Origin: Nostoc desertorum CM1-VF14
GTDB taxonomy: Bacteria > Cyanobacteriota > Cyanobacteriia > Cyanobacteriales > Nostocaceae
Direction of reading: 5' to 3'
Length of the DNA: 64,000 bases
Assembly (NCBI GenBank): GCA_019359245.1
Contig: JAHHHR010000027.1
Span: 41,953 to 105,952 of the forward strand
Both the position numbers and the translations under genes were made by a program. Every line of letters starts with the position of its first letter. Positions within the stretch are counted from its first letter, which is position 1. Below are positions 18,056 through 26,644 of this stretch, piece after piece. Below the pieces are notes generated by a model. It was not told the origin of the DNA. It worked only from the letters and a program-made list of their open reading frames with translations, and searched no databases.

Positions 18056-18511
18056 ATGGGATGCCGATTGAAAGTCTTTTTAACTGAAGAAGAAAAGCTG
18101 ACTTTAGAAGAGTTAAGAAAAGCCAAAGATGTTCCTCAACGCACCAAGGATCGTGCTCAAGTTTTACTGCTGAATACTCGTGGCTTAAAAAATGAGCAAA
18201 TTGCTAAAGGCTTGAACTGGGCAATTTCAACAGTACGTCAAACCCTTCATCGTTGGGAAAAGATGGGTTTAGCAGGTCTGTGGGACGCTCCTGGTCGAGG
18301 AGGAAAACCCCGATATTCGGAATCAGACTTGGTTTATCTAGAAAATTGTTTAGCCCAAGAGCCGCAGACTTATAACTCAAAGCAACTCGCAAAAAAGCTG
18401 GCATCTGAGCGTCAAGTAAGCTTGAGTGCAGACCGATTAAGACGGGTACTTAAAACAAGGGGAAGAAGGTTTGGAAGCCCACGTAAACAACCCCAGGAAC
18501 AGAATAATTAA
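18056..18511 (+). pseudogene. IS630-family transposase, N-terminal fragment
   Basis: The frame (ATG at 18056) encodes the DNA-binding N-terminal part of an IS630-type transposase: MGCRLKVFLTEEEKLTLEEL, a helix-turn-helix around NEQIAKGLNWAISTVRQTLHRW, then LAGLWDAPGRGGKPRYSESD, a winged-helix part and DRLRRVLKTRG. It stops about 151 residues in, where intact members (about 340-350 residues) continue into the DDE catalytic domain. No DDE domain follows in any plus-strand frame, so the fragment is not a working transposase. The leading TTG-initiated extension to 18035 is not needed. Confidence 0.8.
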
Positions 18512-18559
18512 AGCCTAAATCTATCCCATAATTTATCCCACTTACAGCGGATTTTGCTG

Positions 18560-18736
18560 TTAGTAGATACAATAATAATAATAGGTAAACCAATTTTGGA
18601 AGTGTTGAGGAAAGCTAAGTAACATAGCAATTAGCAACTTATCAATCATTTCCGAAGTCTTTGGTGCAAAAGGACGCAGAAAAGCTTTTAGTTGTGACCA
18701 TAACATTTCAATGGAGTTGAAGTCAGGTCAATAAGG
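18560..18736 (-). pseudogene. IS630-family transposase, C-terminal fragment (opposite strand)
   Basis: The minus strand reads PY*PDFNSIEMLWSQLKAFL, then RPFAPKTSEMIDKLLIAML, then FPQHFQNWF. This is the end of the DDE domain of IS630-type transposases, including the final catalytic Glu in PDFN(P/S)IE. A TGA replaces the usual Ser codon in YSPDF. It faces the N-terminal fragment at 18056, so the two are not simply halves of one gene in place. Confidence 0.75.
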
Positions 18737-18740
18737 GAAA

Positions 18741-18863
18741 ATATAGCAGGTTGCAAGTAAGTAAGGTACAAAATGCAGGACTTAAGGTTTAAATATAAAG
18801 AGTTTCTACCTCCTGCCTCAAAGCCCGTAACTTTGTACTTTATGCAAAGGAAAACTGCTGTAT
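18741..18863. repeat. MITE-like inverted-repeat element
   Basis: The ends ATATAGCAG (18741) and CTGCTGTAT (to 18863) are inverted with one mismatch. Internal inverted pairs GTACAAA/TTTGTAC (18766/18832) and GCAGGA/TCCTGC (18775/18811) allow a long foldback. There is no ORF. It lies next to the IS630 debris and upstream of the tmRNA 3' end. Confidence 0.45.
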
Positions 18864-18941
18864 AACTAATTGTATTTACATGGCAAAAACAAAATCCACC
18901 TTGATAGTAAATTACCAGGTGGACTTGTTAACTATTTTTAG

Positions 18942-19331
18942 TGGATCCGAGCAGAGTCGAACTGCTGTCCAAATTGGGTATTGACCCCCCGCTCATTCAC
19001 AGGTTTAGCCTTTCTGACCCTCAAGGCGGGAATCGTTCATTATCCCGAACGTAGGATGCTCTGATTTAATCTTAGCTAGCAAGCCAACCAGAGAACGCTT
19101 ACTAGAGCATCCGTTGGGGGTTGGTCTTCAGTCCTTAACGGAGTCAAACTAAAGACGCTCGAACCTGTAAGAGGTTTTTAGGCAGCTGCTACTAGAGCAG
19201 GCTTACGAGCAAAGCTAACGATGTTATTCGCATTTACTTTTTGTTTGAGCCTTGGATTTGCGAGAGGAGACTCACTCTCGACCTGAATCACAGAGCAGCG
19301 TTCGCCAACCTGTCGAAACCGTGACGGACCC
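18942..19331 (-). ncRNA. ssrA: Transfer-messenger RNA (tmRNA)
   Basis: The 5' end GGGTCCGTCACGGTTTCGAC pairs with the 3' end CGGATCC to form the tRNA-like acceptor stem, and the T-arm GCAGTTCGACTCTGC is present. The tag frame follows GTAAAT and reads ANNIVSFARKPALVAAA then TAA, the cyanobacterial ANNIVxF...AA type of proteolysis tag. Several pseudoknot-type inverted segments lie between tag and 3' end. The RNA rescues stalled ribosomes by trans-translation. The chromosome shows ACT, not CCA, after the acceptor, so CCA must be added enzymatically. It is a one-piece tmRNA, not the permuted two-piece form. Confidence 0.97.
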
Positions 19332-19455
19332 ATGCGCTTCATAATTCAATTATAATACGCAATTTTGGAAATGTGTTGCTGAGAATAATTTTTAGTTTAT
19401 GCTAGTGCTGCTGAGAAACACAGGGTATCTTTATATGAAGTTGGCTCTTAGACCA

Positions 19456-20187
19456 TCAGTATAGTTGGCACACAGGATAAGTGTCTTTGTAGCCGTTTTC
19501 CCGTAAACACATAATAAACTCGTCACGTCCAAACCAATGTAGAGGAACATTTTGTAATTCTGTGGCAACAAGTTTGCCCTCTTTCCACTTCTCGTAGCGA
19601 ATTACAGTTGTGTTAACTTGATTGAGCCAGTCTATCCGAGATGTGGATTGTAAAAGGATTGTTGATCCATCTGGGCAGTTGATTGGCGAGCGCTGCTTAA
19701 CAACATTCTCTGTTTTAAAATCTTCAATAGGCAACTCTAAATCAATAAAGATTCGCCCTTGTGGTTCTAGATGTCGAGCAAAAGCTTGCAATGCAGCCAC
19801 AGCAGCAGTTCGCTTTTCTAACAACATAAACGAGCCAAAGGAAACTGCGATGCCTACGGCGGGCTACGCCTACGCACTAAATTTACCAGGAATATCAAGA
19901 TTTTCTACACAACCTTGATGCAGAACAGGATTTAAATTCCTGTCAGTACAGTGTTTTCGACAAGCTGCCAGCATATCCGGTGAAGTATCAATACCCTCAA
20001 CATTGATACCAGCTTCTAGCAATGGAATGAGTAATCGTCCTGTTCCCACCATCGCCTCTAAAATTCTGCCACCACCAATTGATGAAAGATGTTTGATGTA
20101 GTATGGAATATCTGGGTAATCTTGACCTATGGGCTTAGTTATTTCATAAACCTCAGTACATAAGGGCCCGTATGCCGTTAATGTCAT
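19456..20187 (-). pseudogene. Class I SAM-dependent methyltransferase interrupted by an SDR5-like insertion
   Basis: The N-terminal part (from ATG 20187: MTLTAYGPLCTEVYEI, then GGRILEAMVGTGRLLIPLLE, the SAM-binding motif I, then VEGIDTSPDML) runs to KFSA. The C-terminal part continues in the same frame as IAVSFGSFMLLEKR, LEPQGRIFIDLE and so on to 19456. Between them, the repeat at 19847-19875 adds 21 bp containing two in-frame TAG codons. Removing it restores a HIP1 site and the reading KFSAIAVSFGSF, so this is one gene of about 236 codons broken by one small insertion. The C-half has its own ATG at 19827, but lacks the SAM site. Read-through or a two-piece product cannot be excluded. Confidence 0.85.
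19847..19875 (+). repeat. SDR5-like 21-bp element inside a HIP1 site (in methyltransferase)
   Basis: The plus strand begins GCGATGCCTACGGCGGGC and ends CTACGC; it differs from the ackA copy at four of 29 positions. Relative to the host gene it is in the opposite orientation to the ackA and flv3 copies, and that orientation reads TAG twice. Confidence 0.85.
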
Positions 20188-20203
20188 CTACAAAAGTCTC
20201 AAA

Positions 20204-20252
20204 TACTAAAAATAGCCAATTGCTAATCTTAAAATAATTAGCAATTGGCTAT
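20204..20252 (-). terminator. Rho-independent terminator of the atp operon
   Basis: A perfect 16-bp stem (20212-20227 with 20237-20252, 9-nt loop) is followed on the minus strand by TTTTT. It lies about 40 bp beyond the atpG stop and separates the operon from the broken methyltransferase gene. Confidence 0.9.
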
Positions 20253-20290
20253 ATATTACAAGGCACTACAAATAAATAATTAGCTATACC

Positions 20291-21238
20291 CTAAGTTAGT
20301 GCTTCAGCACCACCAACAACTTCTAGGAGTTCCTGGGTAATTGCAGCTTGTCGGGCTTTGTTGTAAGACAGCGTGAGGGTGTTAATCAATTCACCGGCGT
20401 TTTCACTGGCATTACTCATGGCTGTCATCCGCGCTGCTAGTTCACTAGCTGCCGATTCTTGCAGCGCTCGCAATAGCTGGTTACTCAGATACAGGGGCAA
20501 CAAAGAATCGAGAATTTGAACTGGATCTTGCTCGAAAATCATGTCAGGAGCCAATGGGCGCACCTGGCTAGCCACTTTCTCCCGTTCGACTTCAAATTTA
20601 CCACCACGGGTTGTTAAGCGGAAGATTTCATCATCGGCTGCTTCTAGACCTTGCGGATCGAGGGGCAGTAAGGTTTGTATCACAGGACGGGAACTAACCA
20701 ATGAAAGGAATCTGGTGTAGATTAATTCGATCCGGTCTACTTCTTCGGAAAGGAACAAGGAAAGTAGTTGGTCGGCAATCTGATTAGCTTCTGCTGCGGT
20801 GGGAATTTGCTCTAAACCGCTATAGGTAGCATCAATAGGCTGATCGCGGCGTTGAAAGTACTGTGTAGATTTGCGTCCGACTAACACAAATTGATAGTTT
20901 AAACCTTCTGCCTTGAGTTCTTTGGCGCGGTTTTCTGCACGACGGATAACGTTATTATTGTAGCCGCCGCATAAACCGCGATCGCCTGAAATTACCAATA
21001 GCCCAACTGACTTAACTTCCCGTTTTCTCAGCAGTGGCAGGTTTGCTTCTTCAAACCGCAGGCGACTTTGTAAACCATACAATACTTGTGCCAAGCGATC
21101 GGCAAAGGGGCGAGTCGCTAGCACTTGTTCTTGCGCCCGGCGCACTCTAGCCGCAGCTACGAGACGCATGGCTTCTGTAATTTTTTTGGTGTTTTTGACC
21201 GACTGAATGCGATCGCGTATTGCTTTTAGATTGGCCAT
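20291..21238 (-). CDS. atpG: ATP synthase gamma subunit
   Basis: Also called atpC in cyanobacteria. The 315-residue rotor shaft begins MANLKAIRDRIQSVKNTKKITEAMRLVAA and ends with the conserved coiled-coil segment AMSNASENAGELINTLTLSYNKARQAAITQEL. It turns inside the alpha3beta3 head and transmits proton-driven rotation. The protein is longer than the E. coli form (287), in keeping with the extra central segment of photosynthetic gamma subunits (about residues 195-235 here, RFLSLVSSRPVIQ to FRLTTRGGKF); the two-Cys regulatory motif of chloroplasts is absent. It is the last gene of the operon, 96 bp after atpA, and is followed by a strong terminator. Confidence 0.97.
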   Translation of the reverse strand: MANLKAIRDRIQSVKNTKKITEAMRLVAAARVRRAQEQVLATRPFADRLAQVLYGLQSRLRFEEANLPLLRKREVKSVGLLVISGDRGLCGGYNNNVIRRAENRAKELKAEGLNYQFVLVGRKSTQYFQRRDQPIDATYSGLEQIPTAAEANQIADQLLSLFLSEEVDRIELIYTRFLSLVSSRPVIQTLLPLDPQGLEAADDEIFRLTTRGGKFEVEREKVASQVRPLAPDMIFEQDPVQILDSLLPLYLSNQLLRALQESAASELAARMTAMSNASENAGELINTLTLSYNKARQAAITQELLEVVGGAEALT

Positions 21239-21334
21239 ATTCTTGAGTTAGGAGTTAGGAGCTAGGAGTTAGGAGTTAAGAGCTAGGAGTATTTCATTAA
21301 CTTTTAACTCTTAACTCTTCACTCCTCACTTTAA
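21239..21334. repeat. Heptamer-type inverted repeat between atpA and atpG
   Basis: The plus strand has AGTTAGGAG-type units repeated to about 21288 and then TTTTAACTCTTAACTCTTCACTCC, their approximate inverse. The whole spacer can fold into a long imperfect hairpin in the transcript. Confidence 0.7.
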
Positions 21335-22855
21335 TTACGCTGCTGCTTTGAAGGTCTTCTTGTATTCGGTAAGTGCTTCCTTCAAGGCAGTTTCTTCTGC
21401 ATCACCTAGTGCTTTGGAGGTTCTTACTCCTTCGGCATACTGGGTTTTACCAGTCTTTAAGTACTCCCGCAGACCTTGGGTAAAGGTTGTGACTTTATCA
21501 ACAGGCACATCATCCAAGTAACCATTGATACCAGCGTAAAGAATTGCTACTTGCTCGTATACCGAGAGTGGCGAATTTTGTGGCTGCTTGAGAAGTTCGC
21601 GTAACCGTTGACCTCGTGCCAACTGGTCTTGAGTGGCTTTATCTAAGTCAGAAGCAAATTGAGCGAAGGCTTGCAAGTCGTCAAATTGGGCTAGTTCCAA
21701 TTTAATCTTACCGGCAACTTTTTTCATTGCCTTGGTTTGCGCCGCAGAACCCACGCGGGATACGGAAATACCGGGGTTTACAGCCGGACGGATACCAGCG
21801 TTGAACAAGTCAGAAGATAGGAATATCTGACCATCGGTAATGGAAATTACGTTGGTGGGGATGTACGCTGAAACGTCACCAGCTTGTGTTTCGATGATTG
21901 GTAGGGCGGTCATACTGCCTTTACCTAATTCGTCACTCAGCTTTGCTGCTCTTTCTAGCAAACGAGAGTGGATGTAGAATACATCTCCAGGGTAAGCTTC
22001 GCGTCCGGGTGGACGACGCAGCAACAGGGACATTTGGCGATAAGCTTGGGCTTGCTTGGAAAGATCATCATAAATTACCAGGGTAGCTTTGCCTTTGTAC
22101 ATAAAGTACTCAGCAATAGTTGCGCCTGTGTAAGGAGCTAGGTATTGTAGTGTTGCTGGTTCACTGGCACTAGCTGCGACGACGATAGTGTAATCCATTG
22201 CGCCTTTTTCTTGCAATGTCTGCACCACGTTAGCTACGGTGGAAGCCTTTTGACCGATCGCAACGTATACACAAATTACATCTTCTTCTTTTTGGTTGAT
22301 GATTGTGTCGATCGCGATCGCAGTTTTACCTGTTTGACGGTCGCCAATAATCAATTCCCGTTGACCACGACCGATAGGAATCATTGAGTCAATAGCTGTA
22401 ATCCCCGTTTGCATGGGTTCGTGTACTGACCGACGAGCAATGATACCTGGTGCTGGAGATTCAATCAAACGGCTTTCTGAGGATTTGATGTCTCCCTTAC
22501 CATCAATGGGGCGACCCAAAGCGTCTACAACTCGTCCAACTAAGGCTTCTCCTACGGGTACTTGGGCAATTCTACCGGTAGCGGTTACAGAGCTACCTTC
22601 TTGAATTTCTAGCCCTTCACCCATGAGTACCGCGCCCACGTTGTCTTCTTCTAAGTTCTGGGCGATGCCAATTGTACCATCTTCAAATTCCAAAAGTTCC
22701 CCAGACATAGCCTTTTCCAGACCATAAATCCGGGCAATACCGTCGCCTACTTGTAAGACGGTACCAACGTTAGCAACTTTGACCTCTTGATCGTATTGCT
22801 CGATTTGTTGTTGGATAATGCTGCTAATTTCGTCAGGTCTAATTGATATGCTCAT
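21335..22855 (-). CDS. atpA: ATP synthase alpha subunit
   Basis: The 506-residue alpha chain of F1 begins MSISIRPDEISSIIQQQIEQY and carries the P-loop GDRQTGKTAI (about residues 170-178), VYVAIGQKAS, the DDLSKQA segment, PGREAYPGDVFYIHSRLLERAAKL and PGISVSRVGSAAQT. Alpha subunits bind nucleotide at regulatory sites and form the hexameric head with beta. The beta and epsilon genes are not in this window; in cyanobacteria they lie in a separate cluster. The gene sits between atpH and atpG, with repeat-filled spacers of 190 and 96 bp that differ from the tight junction between atpF and atpH. Confidence 0.98.
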   Translation of the reverse strand: MSISIRPDEISSIIQQQIEQYDQEVKVANVGTVLQVGDGIARIYGLEKAMSGELLEFEDGTIGIAQNLEEDNVGAVLMGEGLEIQEGSSVTATGRIAQVPVGEALVGRVVDALGRPIDGKGDIKSSESRLIESPAPGIIARRSVHEPMQTGITAIDSMIPIGRGQRELIIGDRQTGKTAIAIDTIINQKEEDVICVYVAIGQKASTVANVVQTLQEKGAMDYTIVVAASASEPATLQYLAPYTGATIAEYFMYKGKATLVIYDDLSKQAQAYRQMSLLLRRPPGREAYPGDVFYIHSRLLERAAKLSDELGKGSMTALPIIETQAGDVSAYIPTNVISITDGQIFLSSDLFNAGIRPAVNPGISVSRVGSAAQTKAMKKVAGKIKLELAQFDDLQAFAQFASDLDKATQDQLARGQRLRELLKQPQNSPLSVYEQVAILYAGINGYLDDVPVDKVTTFTQGLREYLKTGKTQYAEGVRTSKALGDAEETALKEALTEYKKTFKAAA

Positions 22856-22889
22856 GTGTCTATCTTGTTTGCTTTCGAGACGGGAAAAT

Positions 22890-23045
22890 TCAATAGTTAG
22901 GAGTGATGAGTTAAGAGTGATGAGTTAAGAGTGATGAGTTAAAAAAGCAAAGGTTAAAAGTTAAAAGTCAAAATAAATTATTGTTTACTTAACTTTTAAC
23001 TCCTAACTTTTAACTCCTAACTCCTAACTTCTAACTCCTAACTTT
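22890..23045. repeat. Heptamer repeats forming an inverted array between atpH and atpA
   Basis: Units GAGTTAAGAGTGAT are repeated three times at about 22903-22940. Inverse units AACTTTTAACTCCTAACT follow repeatedly at about 22990-23043. The spacer folds back on itself and contains no gene. Confidence 0.75.
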
Positions 23046-23600
23046 CTAGCTATTAGTTAAGCGCAATGAAAGGCGACGCAATTGACCCCGAATACTGGCG
23101 TCAATTACTTGCGAACCTACTTTAATGATCACACCACCAATTAACTCGCTGTCTACCTTGGTTTCTAGTTCTACCTGGCGAGCATTACTGATGGCAATAA
23201 CCTTTTGGATGATTGCCTGCTGTTGAGCTTCTGTGAGGGGAACGGCTGAAATTACTTCCGCTAATACGGTTTGATTCAGCTGCCGCAACAGCGCCAGATA
23301 TTGTTGAAAAATAGATTCCAAGAATGCAATGCGGCGTTTGTCTACTAGTATCAACAAAAAGTTGCGTAAGTAGGGGTTAGAGCCTTCACCGAGTATTTGT
23401 TTGATGAGAGCTTTTTTGTTCTCAGCCTGAATAAACGGGTTGCTGAAGAAGTTGTGCAGCTGTTTGTCTGCTCTGAGCAGTCCCAGGAAAGTACGCGCAT
23501 CTTCCCCGAACTCTTCTGTCAAATTTTTCGATTGCGCTATTGACAAAAGTGCCTGTGCGTAGGGTTGGGCTACTTCGGCTGCCGCTACCTGACTTGTCAT
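23046..23600 (-). CDS. atpH: ATP synthase delta subunit
   Basis: Also called atpD in cyanobacteria. The 184-residue protein (MTSQVAAAEVAQPYAQALLSIAQ, ending VDSELIGGVIIKVGSQVIDASIRGQLRRL) is the peripheral-stalk subunit equivalent to mitochondrial OSCP. It joins the b/b' stalk to the top of F1. Its ATG overlaps the atpF stop by 4 bp (ATGA), so translation is probably coupled. The C-terminal VGSxVIDxSIRGxLxxL motif is the family signature. Confidence 0.96.
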   Translation of the reverse strand: MTSQVAAAEVAQPYAQALLSIAQSKNLTEEFGEDARTFLGLLRADKQLHNFFSNPFIQAENKKALIKQILGEGSNPYLRNFLLILVDKRRIAFLESIFQQYLALLRQLNQTVLAEVISAVPLTEAQQQAIIQKVIAISNARQVELETKVDSELIGGVIIKVGSQVIDASIRGQLRRLSLRLTNS

Positions 23601-24169
23601 ACATTGCCTCCCAGTTGTGCGATGCTGCGATCAATTAAACCTTGTTGAGCATCGTCGGCAATCCCGCTTTTGAGTTGCGATTCGACTTTTTGCAATGCTA
23701 GTGTAGCAACTCGTTGCCGTAGTTGAGCGATCGCTCGCTCGGTTTCGGTGTTTAAATCTGCTGCTGCTGTTTGTTTCAAGCGTTCTACGTCTTGCGCTGC
23801 CTTTGCTAACAAGGCTTCTTTCGTCTTTTGGGCGTTTTCTACGGCCGATTGGCGAATACGTTCTGCTTCTGCTTGAGATTGCTTCAATTGCTCTTGCGCT
23901 TGGGAAAGAGATTTCTTTGCCTCTTTTAAGCGCCCTTCTGCTTCCTGAATTGCGGTGGCAATATTAGATTGTCGCTCGTTCAGGATATTGCTTAAAACTT
24001 TACGTCCGAAGTAGAATAGTATGCCAACCAGAATCGCTAGATTGATCAGATTGGTTTCAAAAATGTCTAGGTTTAGACCGAAACCACCTTCTCCTGCGCC
24101 TTCTGCCAATTCAGAGTGAACAGCGTTCGCTTCTGCGGCAAGTAATAAGAATGTCCCCATGATACCCAT
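23597..24169 (-). CDS. atpF: ATP synthase b subunit
   Basis: The 190-residue subunit b has one membrane helix near the N-terminus (INLAILVGILFYFGRKVL, about residues 40-57). A long charged coiled coil follows (QEAEGRLKEAKKSLSQAQEQL through ESQLKSG) and forms the stator stalk. With b' (atpF2) it makes the heterodimeric stalk typical of photosynthetic ATP synthases. A second start at MGTFLL (24160) is equally possible. It overlaps atpH by 4 bp. The 161-bp spacer to atpF2 contains two hairpins. Confidence 0.96.
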   Translation of the reverse strand: MGIMGTFLLLAAEANAVHSELAEGAGEGGFGLNLDIFETNLINLAILVGILFYFGRKVLSNILNERQSNIATAIQEAEGRLKEAKKSLSQAQEQLKQSQAEAERIRQSAVENAQKTKEALLAKAAQDVERLKQTAAADLNTETERAIAQLRQRVATLALQKVESQLKSGIADDAQQGLIDRSIAQLGGNV

Positions 24170-24205
24170 TTACAAGTGCGCTGCTCGCTTGCTAATACGT
24201 TGTAT

Positions 24206-24246
24206 TTTCCCGTAGGGAAATTAAGTATCTTTCCCCAGAAGGGAAA
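24206..24246. repeat. Two tandem hairpins between atpF2 and atpF
   Basis: TTTCCC-GTA-GGGAAA (24206-24220) is followed by TTTCCC-cagaa-GGGAAA (24230-24246). Both stems are 6 bp with matching sequence. A run of A on the plus strand follows the second, so neither is a clean terminator on the minus strand. Confidence 0.7.
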
Positions 24247-24330
24247 AAAGTGCCTTTTTTGACACTTAATTAAGCGCTCTGGACTAAGGGCCAGTTGCGC
24301 GTATGCTTTCACAGAACCAGTCCAGTTAAC

Positions 24331-24762
24331 TTATCTAACTGGAGTTGGCCCCAATAGTTTTTCTAGAATCTGCCTGCTTAGAGCATCAACTTGTTGCTCT
24401 AAGGTGCGAAAAGCTTCCTGCTTTTGTTGTTCTATTTCAACAGAAGCTTGTTCTCGTTGAGACTGAGCTTCCTTTTGGGCCTCAGCTATTTTTTCGGCAG
24501 TAATTTTCTTAGCTTCAAGTTGAGCTGCTTCTACGGTAGCTTGCGATTGTCTGCGAGCGTCTGCGAGTTGTTGCTCATATTCGGTAGCCAAGCGCTCGGC
24601 TTTAGCCAAGCTCTCTTTCGCGTCAAGGGTATTCGTTCGGATATAACTATCGCGATCGTCTAGTACCTTGGTCAGTGGCTTATAGAAAATTGCATTCAAC
24701 AAAGCTGCCAATAGCAGGAATTGCAATGCCATGAAGGGCAAGGTAGCATCGAAATCAAACAT
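24331..24762 (-). CDS. atpF2: ATP synthase b' subunit
   Basis: Also called atpG in cyanobacteria. The 143-residue second stator subunit has an N-terminal membrane helix (LPFMALQFLLLAALLNAIFY, about residues 8-27) and an Ala/Gln/Glu-rich coiled coil from about 35 to the end. It arose by duplication of b and pairs with it in the membrane-bound stalk. Presence of both b and b' in one operon is characteristic of cyanobacteria and other photosynthetic bacteria. Confidence 0.95.
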   Translation of the reverse strand: MFDFDATLPFMALQFLLLAALLNAIFYKPLTKVLDDRDSYIRTNTLDAKESLAKAERLATEYEQQLADARRQSQATVEAAQLEAKKITAEKIAEAQKEAQSQREQASVEIEQQKQEAFRTLEQQVDALSRQILEKLLGPTPVR

Positions 24763-24947
24763 TTGTCTCCTCTTTGGCTGGAGTAGCAGTTTTCATGGCT
24801 AGCAACATCATCCAACCTTTCATAATTTTAGAGACCCATAGCCAACAAGGGTCAACTGAACATTATAACTATTGAGATACCCAAAACATTTCTCGATTGT
24901 AGAGGCGTGATGATTCACGTCTCCACACTCGCAAAAATTTTCAGATA

Positions 24948-25193
24948 TTAGCCGAAAGGATTAGCAAACAGCAATACCAGGGCAATTACTAGACCATAGA
25001 TAGTCAAGGATTCCATGAATGCCAAGGTTAATAGCAGAGTACCGCGAATTTTTCCTTCTGCTTCAGGTTGACGAGCAATACCTTCTACTGCTTGTCCAGC
25101 AGCGTTTCCTTGACCAATACCAGGGCCAATTGCAGCTAAACCAATCGCTAAAGCAGCAGCGAGAACTGAAGCAGCCTGAACTAATGGATCCAT
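24948..25193 (-). CDS. atpE: ATP synthase c subunit (rotor ring proteolipid)
   Basis: Also called atpH in cyanobacteria. The 81-residue protein is two membrane helices joined by the polar loop [12 protein letters not shown]. The second helix contains the proton-binding Glu in [15 protein letters not shown], and [14 protein letters not shown] is the glycine-rich first-helix signature. Many copies assemble into the proton-driven ring in the thylakoid membrane. A 185-bp spacer separates it from atpF2. Confidence 0.98.
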
Positions 25194-25341
25194 GTTGATT
25201 TTCCTTGCTTTGATTACAAAACTAACAAAAGTACGTTAACGATTAGAAACGTGGTTTTCACGCTGCACATGAGTTCTTTGATCGCGCTTTGCGATGTTTT
25301 GAGCGAATATGCTCTTGGAACTGTGCTATCAACTGAGAAGT

Positions 25342-26103
25342 TTAATGCTCCTCATGTTCATCTCCGCCATGCCCCTCCATTGCCTCATGAATATATGCTC
25401 CGGCTAGGGTGGCAAAAACCAGGGCTTGAATGGCACTGGTAAATAAACCCAAGGCCATTACAGGCAGAGGTACAAATAGAGGAACTAGCAGCACCAGCAC
25501 CGCTACTACCAATTCATCCGCCAAAATATTACCAAATAGCCGGAAGCTTAGGGAGAGGGGCTTGGTGAAATCTTCTAGAATTGCGATCGGCAACAAAACA
25601 GGTGTTGGCTCTATATATTTCTTAAAGTAGCCTAAACCCCGTTTGCTAAAACCTGCATAAAAGTACGCTAAGGAGGTTAGCAATGCCAACGCAACAGTCG
25701 TATTGATGTCATTGGTGGGAGCTGCCAATTCACCCGAAGGTAGCCTGATGAGCTTCCAGGGAATTAGTGCGCCTGACCAGTTCGATACGAAAATAAACAA
25801 GAACAATGTGCCAATAAATGGCACCCAAGGGCGGTACTCTTTCTCACCAAGTTGGTTTTTTGCCAAATCACGAATAAATTCTAAGGCATATTCCATCAAA
25901 TTCTGGATGCCCTTGGGAATTCTTTGTGCGTTGCGAGTAGCAGCTATTGAAGCCACTACTAAAATACTAATCACAAACCATGAGGTGAGAAAAACTTGCC
26001 CATGAATTTTAAGATTGCCCAACTGCCAATAGAAATGATGACCTACTTCTAATGCGGCGAGGGGAAAAGAATTAAAGGCGTTTAAGACACTAAGCATTTG
26101 CAT
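25342..26103 (-). CDS. atpB: ATP synthase a subunit
   Basis: Also called atpI in cyanobacteria. The 253-residue integral membrane protein forms the proton half-channels beside the c ring. It shows the conserved LSLSFRLFGNILADELVVAVL helix with the essential Arg, and the last helix LVFATLAGAYIHEAMEGH. At least five hydrophobic segments are visible. The His/Glu-rich C-terminus (GGDEHEEH) is normal for the family. It is preceded by atpI after 61 bp and followed by atpE after 148 bp. Confidence 0.97.
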   Translation of the reverse strand: MQMLSVLNAFNSFPLAALEVGHHFYWQLGNLKIHGQVFLTSWFVISILVVASIAATRNAQRIPKGIQNLMEYALEFIRDLAKNQLGEKEYRPWVPFIGTLFLFIFVSNWSGALIPWKLIRLPSGELAAPTNDINTTVALALLTSLAYFYAGFSKRGLGYFKKYIEPTPVLLPIAILEDFTKPLSLSFRLFGNILADELVVAVLVLLVPLFVPLPVMALGLFTSAIQALVFATLAGAYIHEAMEGHGGDEHEEH

Positions 26104-26164
26104 TCTTCAAGCTTTTTCCCCAACGAGCGAGGATGGGATTACTATCTTTAGTGAGCCTGACTTT

Positions 26165-26644
26165 TTAAGAATCAGGAATGAACGCAATTTGCACCATATA
26201 GACGAGGAGCGTGGCTTTGTAAGTTAGAAATCCCAAAAAAATGGGCAGAATCTGTAGCTCACGCCATTGAGTTGCCACGATCATCACTCCAATAAACAGA
26301 GCAAAACGAGTTTTGCTCAGACTGGTTTTTTCACTACCAAGCTGCTCAACGTCTCTAGCCAACATTTTTAAGTAAACCACACCTGTACACGCCCCAATGA
26401 AATAATTTAGGGCAATGTTTAAGGAATAAAAAATCCACACAGAGATAAAAATAACCCCCGTCAAGACAAGCGTGATTACCAACAATCGCTGGAAGAGTTG
26501 ATGGAACTCTTGCATGGAGTTACCTGATTCTGTGTCTCCAGAACCAGTTTTAGCATCTTGTTGCGTTGTCGGAGTGGGCGCAATTGATTCGTCTGACAAG
26601 CTCACGGGACTTGAAACCAGTACAGTTAAATATGATGACTGCAC
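26165..26644 (-). CDS. atpI: ATP synthase assembly subunit I (Atp1)
   Basis: First gene of the operon. The conserved part starts around MQEFHQLFQRLLVITLVLTG (about residue 44) and has four hydrophobic segments, including NIALNYFIGACTGVVYLKML and RFALFIGVMIVATQW. AtpI proteins help assemble the c ring and are not part of the mature enzyme. The first ~43 residues (Ser/Thr/Asp-rich) precede the conserved region, and the annotated start is a GTG at 26644; a later GTG or the internal ATG are alternatives, so the N-terminus is uncertain. Confidence 0.85.
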   Translation of the reverse strand: MQSSYLTVLVSSPVSLSDESIAPTPTTQQDAKTGSGDTESGNSMQEFHQLFQRLLVITLVLTGVIFISVWIFYSLNIALNYFIGACTGVVYLKMLARDVEQLGSEKTSLSKTRFALFIGVMIVATQWRELQILPIFLGFLTYKATLLVYMVQIAFIPDS

